Assembly (NCBI GenBank): GCA_019425015.1
Contig: JAHYYJ010000012.1
Span: 1 to 64,000, forward strand
Reading direction: 5' to 3'
Length of the DNA: 64,000 nt
Source: Collinsella sp.
Lineage (GTDB): Bacteria > Actinomycetota > Coriobacteriia > Coriobacteriales > Coriobacteriaceae
Part shown: positions 32,044-41,240 of the stretch, piece after piece
Position numbering within the stretch: position 1 is the stretch's first letter
How the letters are laid out: each line of letters opens with the position of its first letter
Made by a program: the position numbers and the translations under genes
Notes under the pieces: generated by a model
Databases searched by the model: none
The model's input: the letters and a program-made list of their open reading frames with translations, nothing else
What the model was told of the DNA's origin: nothing

Positions 32044-33300
32044 CTAGGCGGACTTCTTCTTGCTGTCGGAGACCATCATGTAGACGGTGAGCACGACGGC
32101 GATGGCGGCGATCACGATGGCGCCGTAGAAGGACTGCTGGTAGGCGGCGCTGCCGGCCTCGGCGTGATACAGCACGGCAGTGATGGGCTGGCTGATCCAG
32201 GTAGAGGCGGCGTAGCCCAAAAACATGATGCCGTAGTTGACACCGATGTTGCTGGTGCCAAAGGCGCCACCGGTGAGCGGCGGGTAGATGACGAGCAGGG
32301 CGCCAAAGCTAAAGCCGAGCAGAGCGAGCGCCACAAAGAACATGCTCTGCGTAAAGCTCATCGACATGATGACGAGCGCGACGATGGTCACGACAAGGCT
32401 GATGAGCAGCGACTTGTAGGCACCGATCTTGTCGATGATCTGGCCAAATGAAAGGCGACCGACCAGGTTGGCGCAGGTGTTGACGGAGACGACCACGCCG
32501 CCGAGGGCGACGGCTGCGGCACTCGTGGGGTCGGCGAAGAGCTGGACGGCGGCGATGGAGGCAACCTTGCCCACAAGCAGGGTGCCCGCGGTGGCGGCGA
32601 AGGCGAAGGTGGCGATGAGGACCCAGAAGCGCGGGGTTTTGACCATCTCGCCCGGGGTGAGGTCGCCGAAGGTACCGGCGTGCGCGCCGCCCTTGGGGGC
32701 CTCGAAGCCCTCGGGCAGCCAACCGGCCTCGGGGGCCTTCAGGAACAGGGCGGAGGCGGCGATCGTCACAAAGAAGATGACGCCGAGTGCCTTGAGGGCG
32801 CCAAAGATGCCCAGACTCGGGATGAGCAGCGAGGCGAGCACCGGGGACAGCACAGCGGGGCCGGCGGTCGAAGCGGCCAGGGTGATGCCGGAGGCGAGGC
32901 CCTTTTTGTCGATGAACCACTTTTGGCCGGTGGTGAGCGCGGGGTTGTAGCCCAGGCCGTTGCCGATGGCGGCGACGAGCGAGAACCACAGGTAGAACTG
33001 CCACGGCTCGGTGACGGTGCCGGACATGAACCAGCCCACGCCGTAGCACACGGCGGCAGCGATCACGACGTTGCGCGGGCCGATCTTATCGGAGATGCGG
33101 CCGGCGAAGATGCCCGTCACGGCCATGATGGTCTGGAAGACCGGGAAAGCCCAGGTAAGTGCGCTGGACCACTCGGGGTAGACGGCGAGCAGGTTCTTGG
33201 ACACGACGGAGTACAGCGCGATGGAGCTGATGAAGAACATGGTGACGCACGCGGCGGAAAGCACGACGGCGCGACCCTTGTTGGAGTTGGTGGAAGCCAT
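32044..33300 (-). CDS. OFA-family (oxalate/formate antiporter-like) MFS transporter
   Basis: 418 residues, 12 predicted membrane helices. GRISDKIGPRNVV is the loop 2-3 motif of MFS carriers, and the sequence around GLGYNPALTTGQKWFIDKKG with LASGITLAASTAGPA is characteristic of OFA-type carriers. It probably imports the substrate of the neighbouring dehydrogenases, often a small organic acid. ATG 33300 is preceded by AAAGAG. Middle gene of the LysR-controlled operon. Confidence 0.85.
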   Translation of the reverse strand: MASTNSNKGRAVVLSAACVTMFFISSIALYSVVSKNLLAVYPEWSSALTWAFPVFQTIMAVTGIFAGRISDKIGPRNVVIAAAVCYGVGWFMSGTVTEPWQFYLWFSLVAAIGNGLGYNPALTTGQKWFIDKKGLASGITLAASTAGPAVLSPVLASLLIPSLGIFGALKALGVIFFVTIAASALFLKAPEAGWLPEGFEAPKGGAHAGTFGDLTPGEMVKTPRFWVLIATFAFAATAGTLLVGKVASIAAVQLFADPTSAAAVALGGVVVSVNTCANLVGRLSFGQIIDKIGAYKSLLISLVVTIVALVIMSMSFTQSMFFVALALLGFSFGALLVIYPPLTGGAFGTSNIGVNYGIMFLGYAASTWISQPITAVLYHAEAGSAAYQQSFYGAIVIAAIAVVLTVYMMVSDSKKKSA

Positions 33301-33384
33301 GGGACTCTTTCTAATCGATACGGGGGAGGGGAGGGGCAAACGCCGCCTAGGTGCTTGCCACGCGTCCCTTTCTACCGGGCTTGT

Positions 33385-34266
33385 TTACTGGTCAGTCGGC
33401 TTTGCGACGCCGGACTCATCGGACCAGAGCTCGATGCCCTTGTTCTTGAGGTAGTTGTCGGCAAAGGCGCGGCGGCCGCCGGGCTTGGCGGTGAGGTCGC
33501 CCATCATATTGGAGAAGCCGCCGTCGACCTTGATGGCGTCGCCGGTGGTAAAGTCCGAGCGCTTGGACGCCAGGAACATGACAGCGTTGGCGATATCGCT
33601 GACCTCGCCGATGCGGCGCGTGGCGATAAGGCGGCTGCGGCTCTTCTCGACCTCGGGGTCGGCGTAAAAGCTCGCTGACATGGGGGTCTTAACAAAGCAG
33701 GGCTCGACGCAGTTGGAGCGCACGCCGTAGGGACCCCACTCGGCAGCCAGCATCTTGGACATCATGTTGACGCCCGCCTTGGTGGAGCTGTACACGCCCG
33801 AGAACGTTTCGGGGGAGTGACTGGCGACGGTGGAGATGTGAACCAGGCGGCCCTGGCCGGCCTTGATCATCTCGCGACCAAAGCGCTGCGAGGTGATGAA
33901 GTAGCCGGTGAGGTTGACGTTGAGCACCTGCTCCCAGTCGCTCAGCGGCAGGTCCTCCATGGCGGCGAAGCGCAGGATGCCGGCGGTGTTGACGAGGACG
34001 TCGACACGGCCGAAGTCGGCGATGGTGGCGTCGACGGCAGCCTGAACCTCGGCCTCGTCGGTGGCGTTCATCTTGTAACCCTCGGCGTGGATGCCAAACT
34101 CGGCAGCAAGGTCGGCGGCAGCGGCCTTGACCTTCTCCTCGTCCAGGTCGAGCATGACGACGTTGGCGCCGTTGCGGGCGAACTCGCGGCAAATCTCGAC
34201 GCCCATACCGCCGAGCGCGCCGGTCACGGCGCAGACATCGCCCTCGAGCTTAAGCCAATTGCTCAT
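33385..34266 (-). CDS. short-chain dehydrogenase/reductase
   Basis: 293 residues, classical SDR. TGALGGMGVEI is the cofactor loop, LVNTAG stands for the usual NNAG, the catalytic Ser lies in HISTVAS, and YSSTK supplies Tyr and Lys. LDLDEEK after strand 2 suggests NAD preference because of the Asp. A ~30-residue C-terminal extension ends in KPTDQ. First gene of the operon, divergent from the LysR regulator, so likely the first oxidation step of the pathway. Substrate unknown. Confidence 0.9.
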   Translation of the reverse strand: MSNWLKLEGDVCAVTGALGGMGVEICREFARNGANVVMLDLDEEKVKAAAADLAAEFGIHAEGYKMNATDEAEVQAAVDATIADFGRVDVLVNTAGILRFAAMEDLPLSDWEQVLNVNLTGYFITSQRFGREMIKAGQGRLVHISTVASHSPETFSGVYSSTKAGVNMMSKMLAAEWGPYGVRSNCVEPCFVKTPMSASFYADPEVEKSRSRLIATRRIGEVSDIANAVMFLASKRSDFTTGDAIKVDGGFSNMMGDLTAKPGGRRAFADNYLKNKGIELWSDESGVAKPTDQ

Positions 34267-34409
34267 AGGAACTTCCCTTCTTGTGCCTCCCGGTGGGTCG
34301 CTCCCATTAACCGACCCACGTGGTTTTCGCTGGTTATCGTATGCTTTGCATTTGCGCAGGTGAATTGCATATTTGTTAGAATGGCATTAACCGTAGGTTT
34401 ATACTGAGC

Positions 34410-34428
34410 ATTGAGGTTTGTTCTCAAT
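34410..34428. promoter_or_regulatory. candidate LysR operator in the divergent promoter region
   Basis: Inverted repeat ATTGAG (34410-34415) / CTCAAT (34423-34428) with seven bases between, in the 233-base gap between the SDR operon and the LysR gene. Size and position fit a LysR-type recognition site. Confidence 0.45.
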
Positions 34429-34499
34429 TGAGCGCGTGACCTGCGAAAACGACCCCCTGCGGTGCTGTGGGCCCGCGCGTGCGAAAACGGGAGATTGAC

Positions 34500-35378
34500 G
34501 TGTACGATCGACGACTTGAGGCCATATCGGCCGCCGCGGAGCTGGGAAGTTTCTCGCGTGCCGCGGCAAAGCTGCGCGTGTCGACCCCGGCGCTCGTTAA
34601 ACAGGTGTCGGGGTTCGAGGCCGAGTTTGGCATCACGTTGTTCGAGCGCTCGCACTCGGGCGTCAAGGTGACGCCGGCGGGCGCGCTGTTGGTGGACGAC
34701 GCGCGCTCGATCATGCGCCAATCCGAGGACGCGCTGCGCCGTGCCCGACGCGCGGCGGGCGATGGCGGTGCCGTGCGCCTGGGCGTGTCGATGATGTGCC
34801 CGGGGCGCCAAACGCTGTCGATGTGGTCGGGCATCCACGATCTGGAACCGTCGCTGCGATTTGAGATCGTGCCGGTAAGCGATCTCTACGACGAGCGCGA
34901 GACCGTCATGCGCAGCTTGGGCCGCGAGGTCGATGTGGTGCAATCGAGTTTTTCTACCCCACGCTGGGGTGATGCCTGCCAAAAGCTCCGCATTGTCAAC
35001 GTGCCGTTTTATATCGATCTGCCGCGCACGAGCCCGCTGGCGCGCAAGAATCGCATTACGGTTGCCGACTTGGAGGGTATGCGTCTGCGCGTACTGCGCC
35101 ACGGCAACGACGCCATGGACAGCCTGCGCATCGACCTTTTGGCCGACGGCGGCGTGGACGTGATCGACGTGGACAGTTTTGACTTTGCGCTCTTTAACGA
35201 GGCGGAGGAAAAGGGCGATGCAGTGCTCACTTGCGGGGCGTGGTCGGGCGTGCACCCGGCTTTTGTAGGCGTGCCGTTCCTATGTGGCCGCGAGGTGCCG
35301 GTCTTCTTGCACTACCCGCTCGAGCCCACCCTCCAAGTACAAAAATTCGTCAACGCCATGGCCCAACTCCTCAAGTAG
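34500..35378 (+). CDS. LysR-family transcriptional regulator
   Basis: 292 residues. The N-terminal winged helix-turn-helix (ISAAAELGSFSRAAAKLR through LFERSHSGVKVT) is standard for the family, followed by a periplasmic-binding-like effector domain (~95-290). The GTG start at 34500 follows GGGAG by 6 bases. The divergent position makes it the probable activator of the SDR-OFA-Gfo operon in response to its substrate. Confidence 0.9.
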   Translation: MYDRRLEAISAAAELGSFSRAAAKLRVSTPALVKQVSGFEAEFGITLFERSHSGVKVTPAGALLVDDARSIMRQSEDALRRARRAAGDGGAVRLGVSMMCPGRQTLSMWSGIHDLEPSLRFEIVPVSDLYDERETVMRSLGREVDVVQSSFSTPRWGDACQKLRIVNVPFYIDLPRTSPLARKNRITVADLEGMRLRVLRHGNDAMDSLRIDLLADGGVDVIDVDSFDFALFNEAEEKGDAVLTCGAWSGVHPAFVGVPFLCGREVPVFLHYPLEPTLQVQKFVNAMAQLLK

Positions 35379-35390
35379 CTTACACAAAAC

Positions 35391-35418
35391 GAGGCCCTGG
35401 CCAAACGGCCAGGGCCTC
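35391..35418 (+). terminator. terminator after the LysR gene
   Basis: Perfect 12-bp stem GAGGCCCTGGCC / GGCCAGGGCCTC with a four-base loop, 12 bases after the stop. Confidence 0.75.
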
Positions 35419-35461
35419 ACTAACCTTTATTCCGTTTTAAACAACGGGCTGATTGCGCGCA

Positions 35462-35567
35462 GGAGGGTGCCCCGGGGCGGCGGGGTATTTCCTCCGCGCG
35501 CAGTTTCGCAGCGAAGCGAGAATGTTTGAGCACGGAGGAATTACCCCGCCGCCCCGGGGCACCCTCC
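35462..35567. repeat. 26-bp perfect inverted repeat between convergent genes
   Basis: The arms 35462-35487 and 35542-35567 are perfect reverse complements (core GGTGCCCCGGGGCGGCGG). The inner stem CCTCCG / CGGAGG brackets a GCGAAGCGAG loop. It lies 14 bases beyond the stop of the minus-strand ABC gene and would be an extremely stable hairpin in either transcript. Confidence 0.85.
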
Positions 35568-35581
35568 GTCAGTAACCGTTC

Positions 35582-37501
35582 CTACTCCAGCTCAAACGCA
35601 CCCGTGTACAGCTGGTAGTAATACCCGCGCTTGGCAATCAGCTCATCATGGTTGCCGCGCTCGATGATGCGGCCGTGATCCAGACAGATGATCGCGTCGG
35701 AGTTGCGCACGGTGGACAGGCGGTGTGCGATGACAAACGTCGTGCGGCCCTCCATGAGCTTGTCCATGCCCGCCTGTACGATGGCCTCGGTGCGGGTGTC
35801 GATGGAGCTCGTGGCTTCGTCCAGAATCATTGCCGGCGGATCGGCGACGGCAGCGCGGGCGATTGAGATCAGCTGGCGCTGGCCCTGCGACAGCTGAGCG
35901 CCGTTGCCGGTGAGCATGGTGTCATAGCCGTCAGGCAGGCGGGTGATAAAGTCGTCCGCGCCGGCGAGCTTGGCCGCCGCGATGCACTCCTCGTCGGTGG
36001 CATCCAGGTTGCCGTAGCGGATGTTATCCATCACGGTGCCGGTGAACAGGTTCACGTCCTGCAGCACGACGCCCAGCGAGCGGCGCAGATCGGCCTTGCG
36101 GATTTTGTTGACGTTGATGCCGTCGTAGCGAATCTTGCCGTCGGCGATGTCATAGAAACGGTTGATGAGGTTGGTGATGGTCGTCTTGCCGGCACCGGTG
36201 GCGCCGACAAACGCGACCTTCTGGCCCGGCTTGGCGTATACGGACACGCCGTGCAGCACCTCGTGGTTGGGCGTGTAGCCAAAGTCGACGTTGTCCATGA
36301 CCAGGTCGCCGCGCAGCGGCACGTACTCGATCTCGCCGGTTGCGCGGTGCGGATGTTTCCACGCCCACATGCCGGTGTGGTGGTCAGCCTCCTCGAGCTG
36401 CCAGGTGTCGGGGTTGACCTGCGCGTTGACGAGTGTCACGTAGCCTTCGTCGGCCTCGGGCTCCTCATCGATGAGCTCAAAGATGCGGTCGGCGCCGGCG
36501 AGGCCCATGACCACGGCGTTGATCTGTTGCGAGATCTGGCCGATCTGTCCGCAGAACTGCTTGGTCATGTTGAGGAACGGCACCACGACGGCGATGGACA
36601 GCGCCATGCCCGAGATGCTCAGGTTGGGCACGCCCAGCGCCAGGAAAATGCCGCCGGCAAGGGCCACCAGCACGTAGAGCAAGTTGCCCAGGTTCATAAG
36701 GATGGGCATGAGGATGTTGGCGTACATGTTGGCCTTCTGCGAGACCTCGAAGAGCTTTTCGTTGCGCTCGTCAAAATCGGCCTCGGCGGCAGACTCGTGG
36801 CAGAACGCCTTGACGACTTTCTGGCCGTTCATGACTTCCTCGATATGGCCCTCGACCACGCCGAGTTCGGTCTGCTGTGCAATGAAGAAACGCGCGGAGT
36901 TGGAGCCGAGCAGCTTGGTCATAAAGGTCATAAAGGCGACGCCGGCGATGATGACCAGGCACATCCACACACTGTAGTACAGCATGATAAAGAACACCGT
37001 GACGATGATGATGATCGTCATGAGCAGGTTGGGCAGCGACTGACTGATCATCTGGCGCAGCGTATCGATGTCGTTGGTGTAGTGGCTCATGATATCGCCG
37101 CGCTGGTGCGTGTCGAAGTAGCGGATCGGCAGGTCCTGCATGCGGTTGAACATCTTCTCGCGCAGCTTCTCGAGCGAGCCCTGCGTGACGATGGCCATGG
37201 CGCGGTTCCAGAAGAGCGAGGACAGGACGCCGACGCCGTAGATGCAGGCGAGGGTGGTCACAAGCTGCAGAATCTTGGGCTGTGCGGCTTCCCAATCGCC
37301 CGACTGCCACGATTCGCTAATAATCTGCAGGGCGCTCTGCAAGAAGGTCGCGCCGATGGAGTTGATGATGGCGCAGAGCACCACGCCGGCGACGACAAGG
37401 GGCAAAAGCACGGGATAGAAGCCAAAGAGCGTCTTGATGAGGCGCGACATGGTGCCGCCCTTACGGTTGAGTGCGCGCTCGGCGGTCGTTGCCTTACTCA
37501 T
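35582..37501 (-). CDS. heterodimeric ABC exporter, catalytic subunit (MarR-controlled pair)
   Basis: 639 residues. Type 1 exporter membrane domain (~25-330) and ATPase: Walker A GATGAGKTT (~430), signature LSQGQ (non-consensus), Walker B MILDEATSSID with catalytic Glu (~560), H-loop IAHRLST (~592). An extra ~40 residues between the membrane and nucleotide domains contain a WQLEEADHHTGMWAW segment. ATG 37501 has AAGGAGG upstream and overlaps the stop of the partner gene by eight bases (ATGAGTAA), so the two are coupled. Probable multidrug or peptide exporter. Confidence 0.92.
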   Translation of the reverse strand: MSKATTAERALNRKGGTMSRLIKTLFGFYPVLLPLVVAGVVLCAIINSIGATFLQSALQIISESWQSGDWEAAQPKILQLVTTLACIYGVGVLSSLFWNRAMAIVTQGSLEKLREKMFNRMQDLPIRYFDTHQRGDIMSHYTNDIDTLRQMISQSLPNLLMTIIIIVTVFFIMLYYSVWMCLVIIAGVAFMTFMTKLLGSNSARFFIAQQTELGVVEGHIEEVMNGQKVVKAFCHESAAEADFDERNEKLFEVSQKANMYANILMPILMNLGNLLYVLVALAGGIFLALGVPNLSISGMALSIAVVVPFLNMTKQFCGQIGQISQQINAVVMGLAGADRIFELIDEEPEADEGYVTLVNAQVNPDTWQLEEADHHTGMWAWKHPHRATGEIEYVPLRGDLVMDNVDFGYTPNHEVLHGVSVYAKPGQKVAFVGATGAGKTTITNLINRFYDIADGKIRYDGINVNKIRKADLRRSLGVVLQDVNLFTGTVMDNIRYGNLDATDEECIAAAKLAGADDFITRLPDGYDTMLTGNGAQLSQGQRQLISIARAAVADPPAMILDEATSSIDTRTEAIVQAGMDKLMEGRTTFVIAHRLSTVRNSDAIICLDHGRIIERGNHDELIAKRGYYYQLYTGAFELE

Positions 37502-39308
37502 GTGCCTCGCCTCCTTCCTGGGTCTGAGCTTGCGTTGCGGATGCCTCGGTGTCGGCCTCGACGGCCCCTTCGCCCTCGGCAGACATCTTGTTTTGCGAGG
37601 TAAAGGTCTCGCGGTAGATCTCGCTCGTCTTGAGTAGCTCGTCATGGTTGCCGATCTGCGCGATACGGCCGCCCTCCATGACGATGATGCGGTCTGCGTC
37701 CTGCACGGAGCTGATGCGCTGGGCGATGATGAGCTTGGTCGTGTTGGGCAGATAGCTTGCCAGTCCTGCACGGATCTTTGCGTCGGTCTTGGTGTCGACG
37801 GCGCTGGTGGAGTCGTCCAAGATCAAGATCTTGGGGCGACGCAGCAGGGCGCGTGCAATGCACAGGCGCTGCTTCTGACCGCCCGAAACATTAGAGCCGC
37901 CCTGTTCGATCCAGGTGTCGTAGCCCTTGGGGAAACCGTCGACAAACTCGTCGGCGCAGGCCAGATGCGCTGCCTCGCGGACTTCCTCGTCGGTGGCGTT
38001 CGGGTCGCCCCAACGCAGGTTCTCGGCGATGGTGCCGCTAAACAGCACGTTTTTCTGCAGCACCATGGCGACCTGGTGACGCAGCGCGTCCAGGTCGTAG
38101 TCGCGCACGTCCACGCCGCCCACGCGCACAGCGCCTTCGGTGGTGTCGTACAGGCGGGCGATGAGGTTGACGAGCGTGGACTTGGCCGAGCCGGTGCCGC
38201 CGATGATGCCGATGGTCTCGCCGCTCGTAATGTGCAGGTCGATATCGTCGAGCGCCTGGCGCTTCGCATGCGCGGAATACTTAAAGCTCACGTGGTCAAA
38301 GTCGATGGAACCGTCGGCAACCTCGAGCACGGGCTCGGCGGGATTGGCGATCGTGGGCTCGGCGGCCAGCACCTCGGCAATGCGGTGTGCCGATTCGTCG
38401 GCCATGGTCACCATGACAAAGATCATCGACAGCTGCATCAGGCTCATGAGAATCTGGAAACCATAGGTAAAGGTCGAGGAGAGCTGGCCCACGTCGAACA
38501 GCGCACCCTGGCTCGTGATGATGAGCTTGGAGCCCAGGTAGATGATGACGACAAACGCGCCGTTGACGCAGATGTTCATCATGGGGTTGTTAAAGGCGAG
38601 CAGCTTCTCGGCGCGGGTGAAGTCCATCTGGACGTCGCGCGCGGCGGCCGCGAACTTCTCCTTCTCAAAGTCTTCGCGCACATAGCTCTTAACCACGCGC
38701 ATGCCGGTGACGTTTTCCTCAACGGACTCGTTAAGGGCATCGTACTTGTGGAACACACGCGAGAAGATGGGGCGCACCTTAAAGATGATAAAGAACAGTC
38801 CAAAGCCCAGCAGCGGAATGATGACCAGGTAGACCATGGCGACGCTGCCGCCCATGATAAACGCCATGGTAAAGGCGAAGATCAATACCAGCGGCGCGCG
38901 CACGGCGATACGGATGATCATCATAAAGGCCTGCTGCACGTTGTTGATATCGGTGGTCAGGCGCGTGACGAGCGAGGAGCTCGAGAACTCATCGATGTTG
39001 GCAAAGCTGAACGTCTGGATTTTGTAGAACAGGTCGTGACGCAGGTTCTTGGCGAAGCCGCAGCTCGCATGGCTGCAGGTGACGCCTGCCGCGGCGCCAA
39101 AAGCAAGCGATGTCAGCGCGATGAGCACCAAAAGGCCCGCGGTGGGAAGCATCTCGGCTACGGTGGCGCCGTCTTTGATGGCGTCGATCAGGTTGGCGGT
39201 GATAAATGGAATCAGCATCTCGCAGAGCACCTCGCCAAGCACGAGCAACGGCGTGGCAACGGTGACTTTCATATAGTCGCGGATGCTTCCCATGAGGGTT
39301 TTAATCAT
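37494..39308 (-). CDS. heterodimeric ABC exporter, degenerate-site subunit
   Basis: 604 residues. Membrane domain (~10-300) and ATPase with Walker A GGTGSAKST (~371), signature VSGGQ (~474), Walker B LILDDSTSAVD with Asp for the catalytic Glu, and an AQRISS H-loop with Gln for His. This is the same division of labour as the exporter at 439-4155. The C-terminal ~35 residues are acidic and Ala/Thr/Gln-rich. Start overlaps the MarR gene stop by eight bases (ATGATTAA), giving a tightly coupled three-gene operon. Confidence 0.92.
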   Translation of the reverse strand: MIKTLMGSIRDYMKVTVATPLLVLGEVLCEMLIPFITANLIDAIKDGATVAEMLPTAGLLVLIALTSLAFGAAAGVTCSHASCGFAKNLRHDLFYKIQTFSFANIDEFSSSSLVTRLTTDINNVQQAFMMIIRIAVRAPLVLIFAFTMAFIMGGSVAMVYLVIIPLLGFGLFFIIFKVRPIFSRVFHKYDALNESVEENVTGMRVVKSYVREDFEKEKFAAAARDVQMDFTRAEKLLAFNNPMMNICVNGAFVVIIYLGSKLIITSQGALFDVGQLSSTFTYGFQILMSLMQLSMIFVMVTMADESAHRIAEVLAAEPTIANPAEPVLEVADGSIDFDHVSFKYSAHAKRQALDDIDLHITSGETIGIIGGTGSAKSTLVNLIARLYDTTEGAVRVGGVDVRDYDLDALRHQVAMVLQKNVLFSGTIAENLRWGDPNATDEEVREAAHLACADEFVDGFPKGYDTWIEQGGSNVSGGQKQRLCIARALLRRPKILILDDSTSAVDTKTDAKIRAGLASYLPNTTKLIIAQRISSVQDADRIIVMEGGRIAQIGNHDELLKTSEIYRETFTSQNKMSAEGEGAVEADTEASATQAQTQEGGEAHE

Positions 39309-39804
39309 CCAGTTCCTCCCAGGTTACGCGGATTTTATCGAGCATTTCGGCGAGGTCCTCGCGCTCGTCGTGGGTGAGCGCGCTAAAGGCCCGTTCCCTA
39401 AAGCGGATGCGGGCTGCCTGGTCGATGCGGGCGTTTTCCCGGCCGGTTTCGGTCAGGCGAATGGTGAGTTGCCGTCGATCCTTGGGGTTACGGCTGCGCT
39501 CGATGAGGCCGTTGAGCTCGAGCTTGGACAGGATCTCGGAAAGCGATCCCGGCTTGAGGTCAAAGTGCATGCCGAGCTCCTGCTGCGACATCTCGCCGCC
39601 GGGTTGCTTGGCCAGCAGGCAGATGATGGGCGCCTTGCCGGACACGCCTCCGCCATGAAAATGCATGTAATGGCCGCAAAAGCCCAGGCCATTGAGGATG
39701 CGCTTGGCGAGACGGTCTTTGTCGGACTGGGTCTCGGGCTCGTCTGCTGGCCGTGAGGGGTCGCCGCCGGGTTCATGCGGATAGGCGAGTGGTTCAACAC
39801 ACAT
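39301..39804 (-). CDS. MarR-family transcriptional regulator
   Basis: 167 residues. The winged helix region reads MSQQELGMHFDLKPGSLSEILSKLE with the wing NPKDRRQLTIRLTETGR, typical for MarR. About 40 polar residues precede the fold. First gene of an operon with the two exporter chains, so it should repress its own operon and respond to a ligand of the exporter. AAGGAG lies 12 bases before the ATG. The promoter and repeated operator-like sequences are directly upstream. Confidence 0.9.
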   Translation of the reverse strand: MCVEPLAYPHEPGGDPSRPADEPETQSDKDRLAKRILNGLGFCGHYMHFHGGGVSGKAPIICLLAKQPGGEMSQQELGMHFDLKPGSLSEILSKLELNGLIERSRNPKDRRQLTIRLTETGRENARIDQAARIRFRERAFSALTHDEREDLAEMLDKIRVTWEELDD

Positions 39805-39850
39805 ATCTAAGCTTCGCTCCTTTCTTTAGTTAGGTAGAGAGATTGTTTTG

Positions 39851-39903
39851 TACCTAAGTGATTCTAGAGGTACCTAACTGATTGTCAAGGTACCGAATCG
39901 ATT
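39851..39903. promoter_or_regulatory. three direct repeats at 20-bp spacing over the MarR promoter
   Basis: TACCTAAGTGATT (39851), TACCTAACTGATT (39871) and TACCGAATCGATT (39891) are exactly 20 bases apart. An inverted half site TTAGGTA lies at 39830. They cover the promoter of the MarR-exporter operon and are the best candidates for the repressor sites. Confidence 0.7.
39861..39888 (-). promoter_or_regulatory. promoter of the MarR-exporter operon
   Basis: On the minus strand TTGACA (39888-39883) and TAGAAT (39866-39861) are 16 bases apart, a near-consensus sigma-70 promoter about 57 bases before the MarR start. Confidence 0.7.
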
Positions 39904-40006
39904 TTGTGGCAGTGCTGGGATGCCGGTGCCAGGGGAATCTTGGACAGTCTTTGCAGCGTAGATTCAGCGGGCCACGGCGTATCCCGGAGTTTCCGATAGG
40001 TTCATT

Positions 40007-40044
40007 AAGGGGGCGAGACTGGCAGTTGCCGGTTTCGCCCCCTT
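40007..40044. terminator. hairpin downstream of the Fic gene
   Basis: AAGGGGGCGA (40007-40016) pairs with TCGCCCCCTT (40035-40044), just beyond the minus-strand stop. Confidence 0.65.
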
Positions 40045-40057
40045 GGCTTTCCGGGAC

Positions 40058-41230
40058 TTAGAGCGGCTCGTCGCCGGTTCGGAGGATGGCGAGATATGGC
40101 TCATATGAAAACATGCGGTATCGTTTCCTGCTCGTATCGCGTTGGACAAGAATGCCCCAATCGGTAAATTGGGATATAAGGTTGTTTGCGCTCGATCTGC
40201 TAATCTGCATTCGTTCAGACACAAAGGCGGTGTCGACGATCGGATTGCCCTCGAGAAGGTCGAGTAGCATAAGGGCGTTCGTCGTAGCCCTTCCCGCCTT
40301 TTCGCGAATCAGCCTTTCGGTTTCCGAATGGAGGTCGACAAGCTTCCGCATCGAATCCCGTGCCTCGCGTGCGCTTGCAAGCAAGCAGGTGCTGAAAAAC
40401 GAAACCCATCCCTCAAAATCGCCTCTCTGCCTTACGCGCATAAGCCAATCGTAGTATTCGCTCCTGTGTCGTTTGAGTTCATACGAGGGATAGATGACCG
40501 GCTTGGTGAGCGCCCCATCATGTATGAGCGAAAGGAGGATGAGCAGACGCCCGAGGCGTCCGTTGCCGTCGAGGAACGGGTGTGTGGTTTCAAACTGGTA
40601 GTGCACCAAAGCGGCCTTGATGACCGGATCGATGTCGTCACGCTCGTTGATGAAAAGCTCGAGGTCGCCAAGTGCCTCCTTCATATCCTCCGTGTTGGGA
40701 GGGACATACGGGGCCTCATTGAGCGTGCAGCCGTTTGGTCCGACCCAGTTCTGAGTCGTCCTGAACTGGCCCGGCGTCTTGTCGGAGCCTCTGCCATTTC
40801 CAAGCAATGTGGCATGGACGGATTTGAGCAGCCTCATACAGAGTGGCAGTTCCTCCATGAGCTTGGTCGCCTGCTGCACCGCTCGAGTGTAGTTGACGAC
40901 GTCGGTTAGGTCCCGGCTCGCATTGGATTCGTTTGACGGGTCAAGAACATCATCGAACGTACATTGCGTACCCTCGATTTGAGAGGACAAGAGCGCTTCC
41001 TTGCGAACGTACATAGAAAGGTACATGTCGATGTTCGGAACAAAGCGAGACATGCCCTCAACCTCGCCGAGTATGGCGCGGCAATCGGAGACAAGCCGCA
41101 TGGAATCAGCGGATAAATTGATTGGAAAGAATGAATCCATATTGGCGGGTCTAAACGAATCATAGGCGAGGGCTCCTGAAAGGTTGTGCCTGACGTTTCC
41201 CTGTCGTCCGGGTGTGATGGGTGCGAGCAT
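40058..41230 (-). CDS. Fic family protein with inhibitory motif and C-terminal winged helix
   Basis: 390 residues. The catalytic Fic motif THPFLDGNGRLGR lies near residue 215. The self-inhibitory helix motif SSQIEGT (~80) is N-terminal, so this is a class II Fic protein kept inactive until relieved. The C-terminal ~75 residues (MQISRSSANNLISQFTDWGIL) form a winged helix likely to bind DNA. Such proteins attach AMP or another nucleotide moiety to target proteins. The promoter region carries two long palindromes that may be its own operators. Start ATG 41230 has only a weak AGGA upstream. Confidence 0.9.
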   Translation of the reverse strand: MLAPITPGRQGNVRHNLSGALAYDSFRPANMDSFFPINLSADSMRLVSDCRAILGEVEGMSRFVPNIDMYLSMYVRKEALLSSQIEGTQCTFDDVLDPSNESNASRDLTDVVNYTRAVQQATKLMEELPLCMRLLKSVHATLLGNGRGSDKTPGQFRTTQNWVGPNGCTLNEAPYVPPNTEDMKEALGDLELFINERDDIDPVIKAALVHYQFETTHPFLDGNGRLGRLLILLSLIHDGALTKPVIYPSYELKRHRSEYYDWLMRVRQRGDFEGWVSFFSTCLLASAREARDSMRKLVDLHSETERLIREKAGRATTNALMLLDLLEGNPIVDTAFVSERMQISRSSANNLISQFTDWGILVQRDTSRKRYRMFSYEPYLAILRTGDEPL

Positions 41231-41240
41231 CGTTAGTGTC

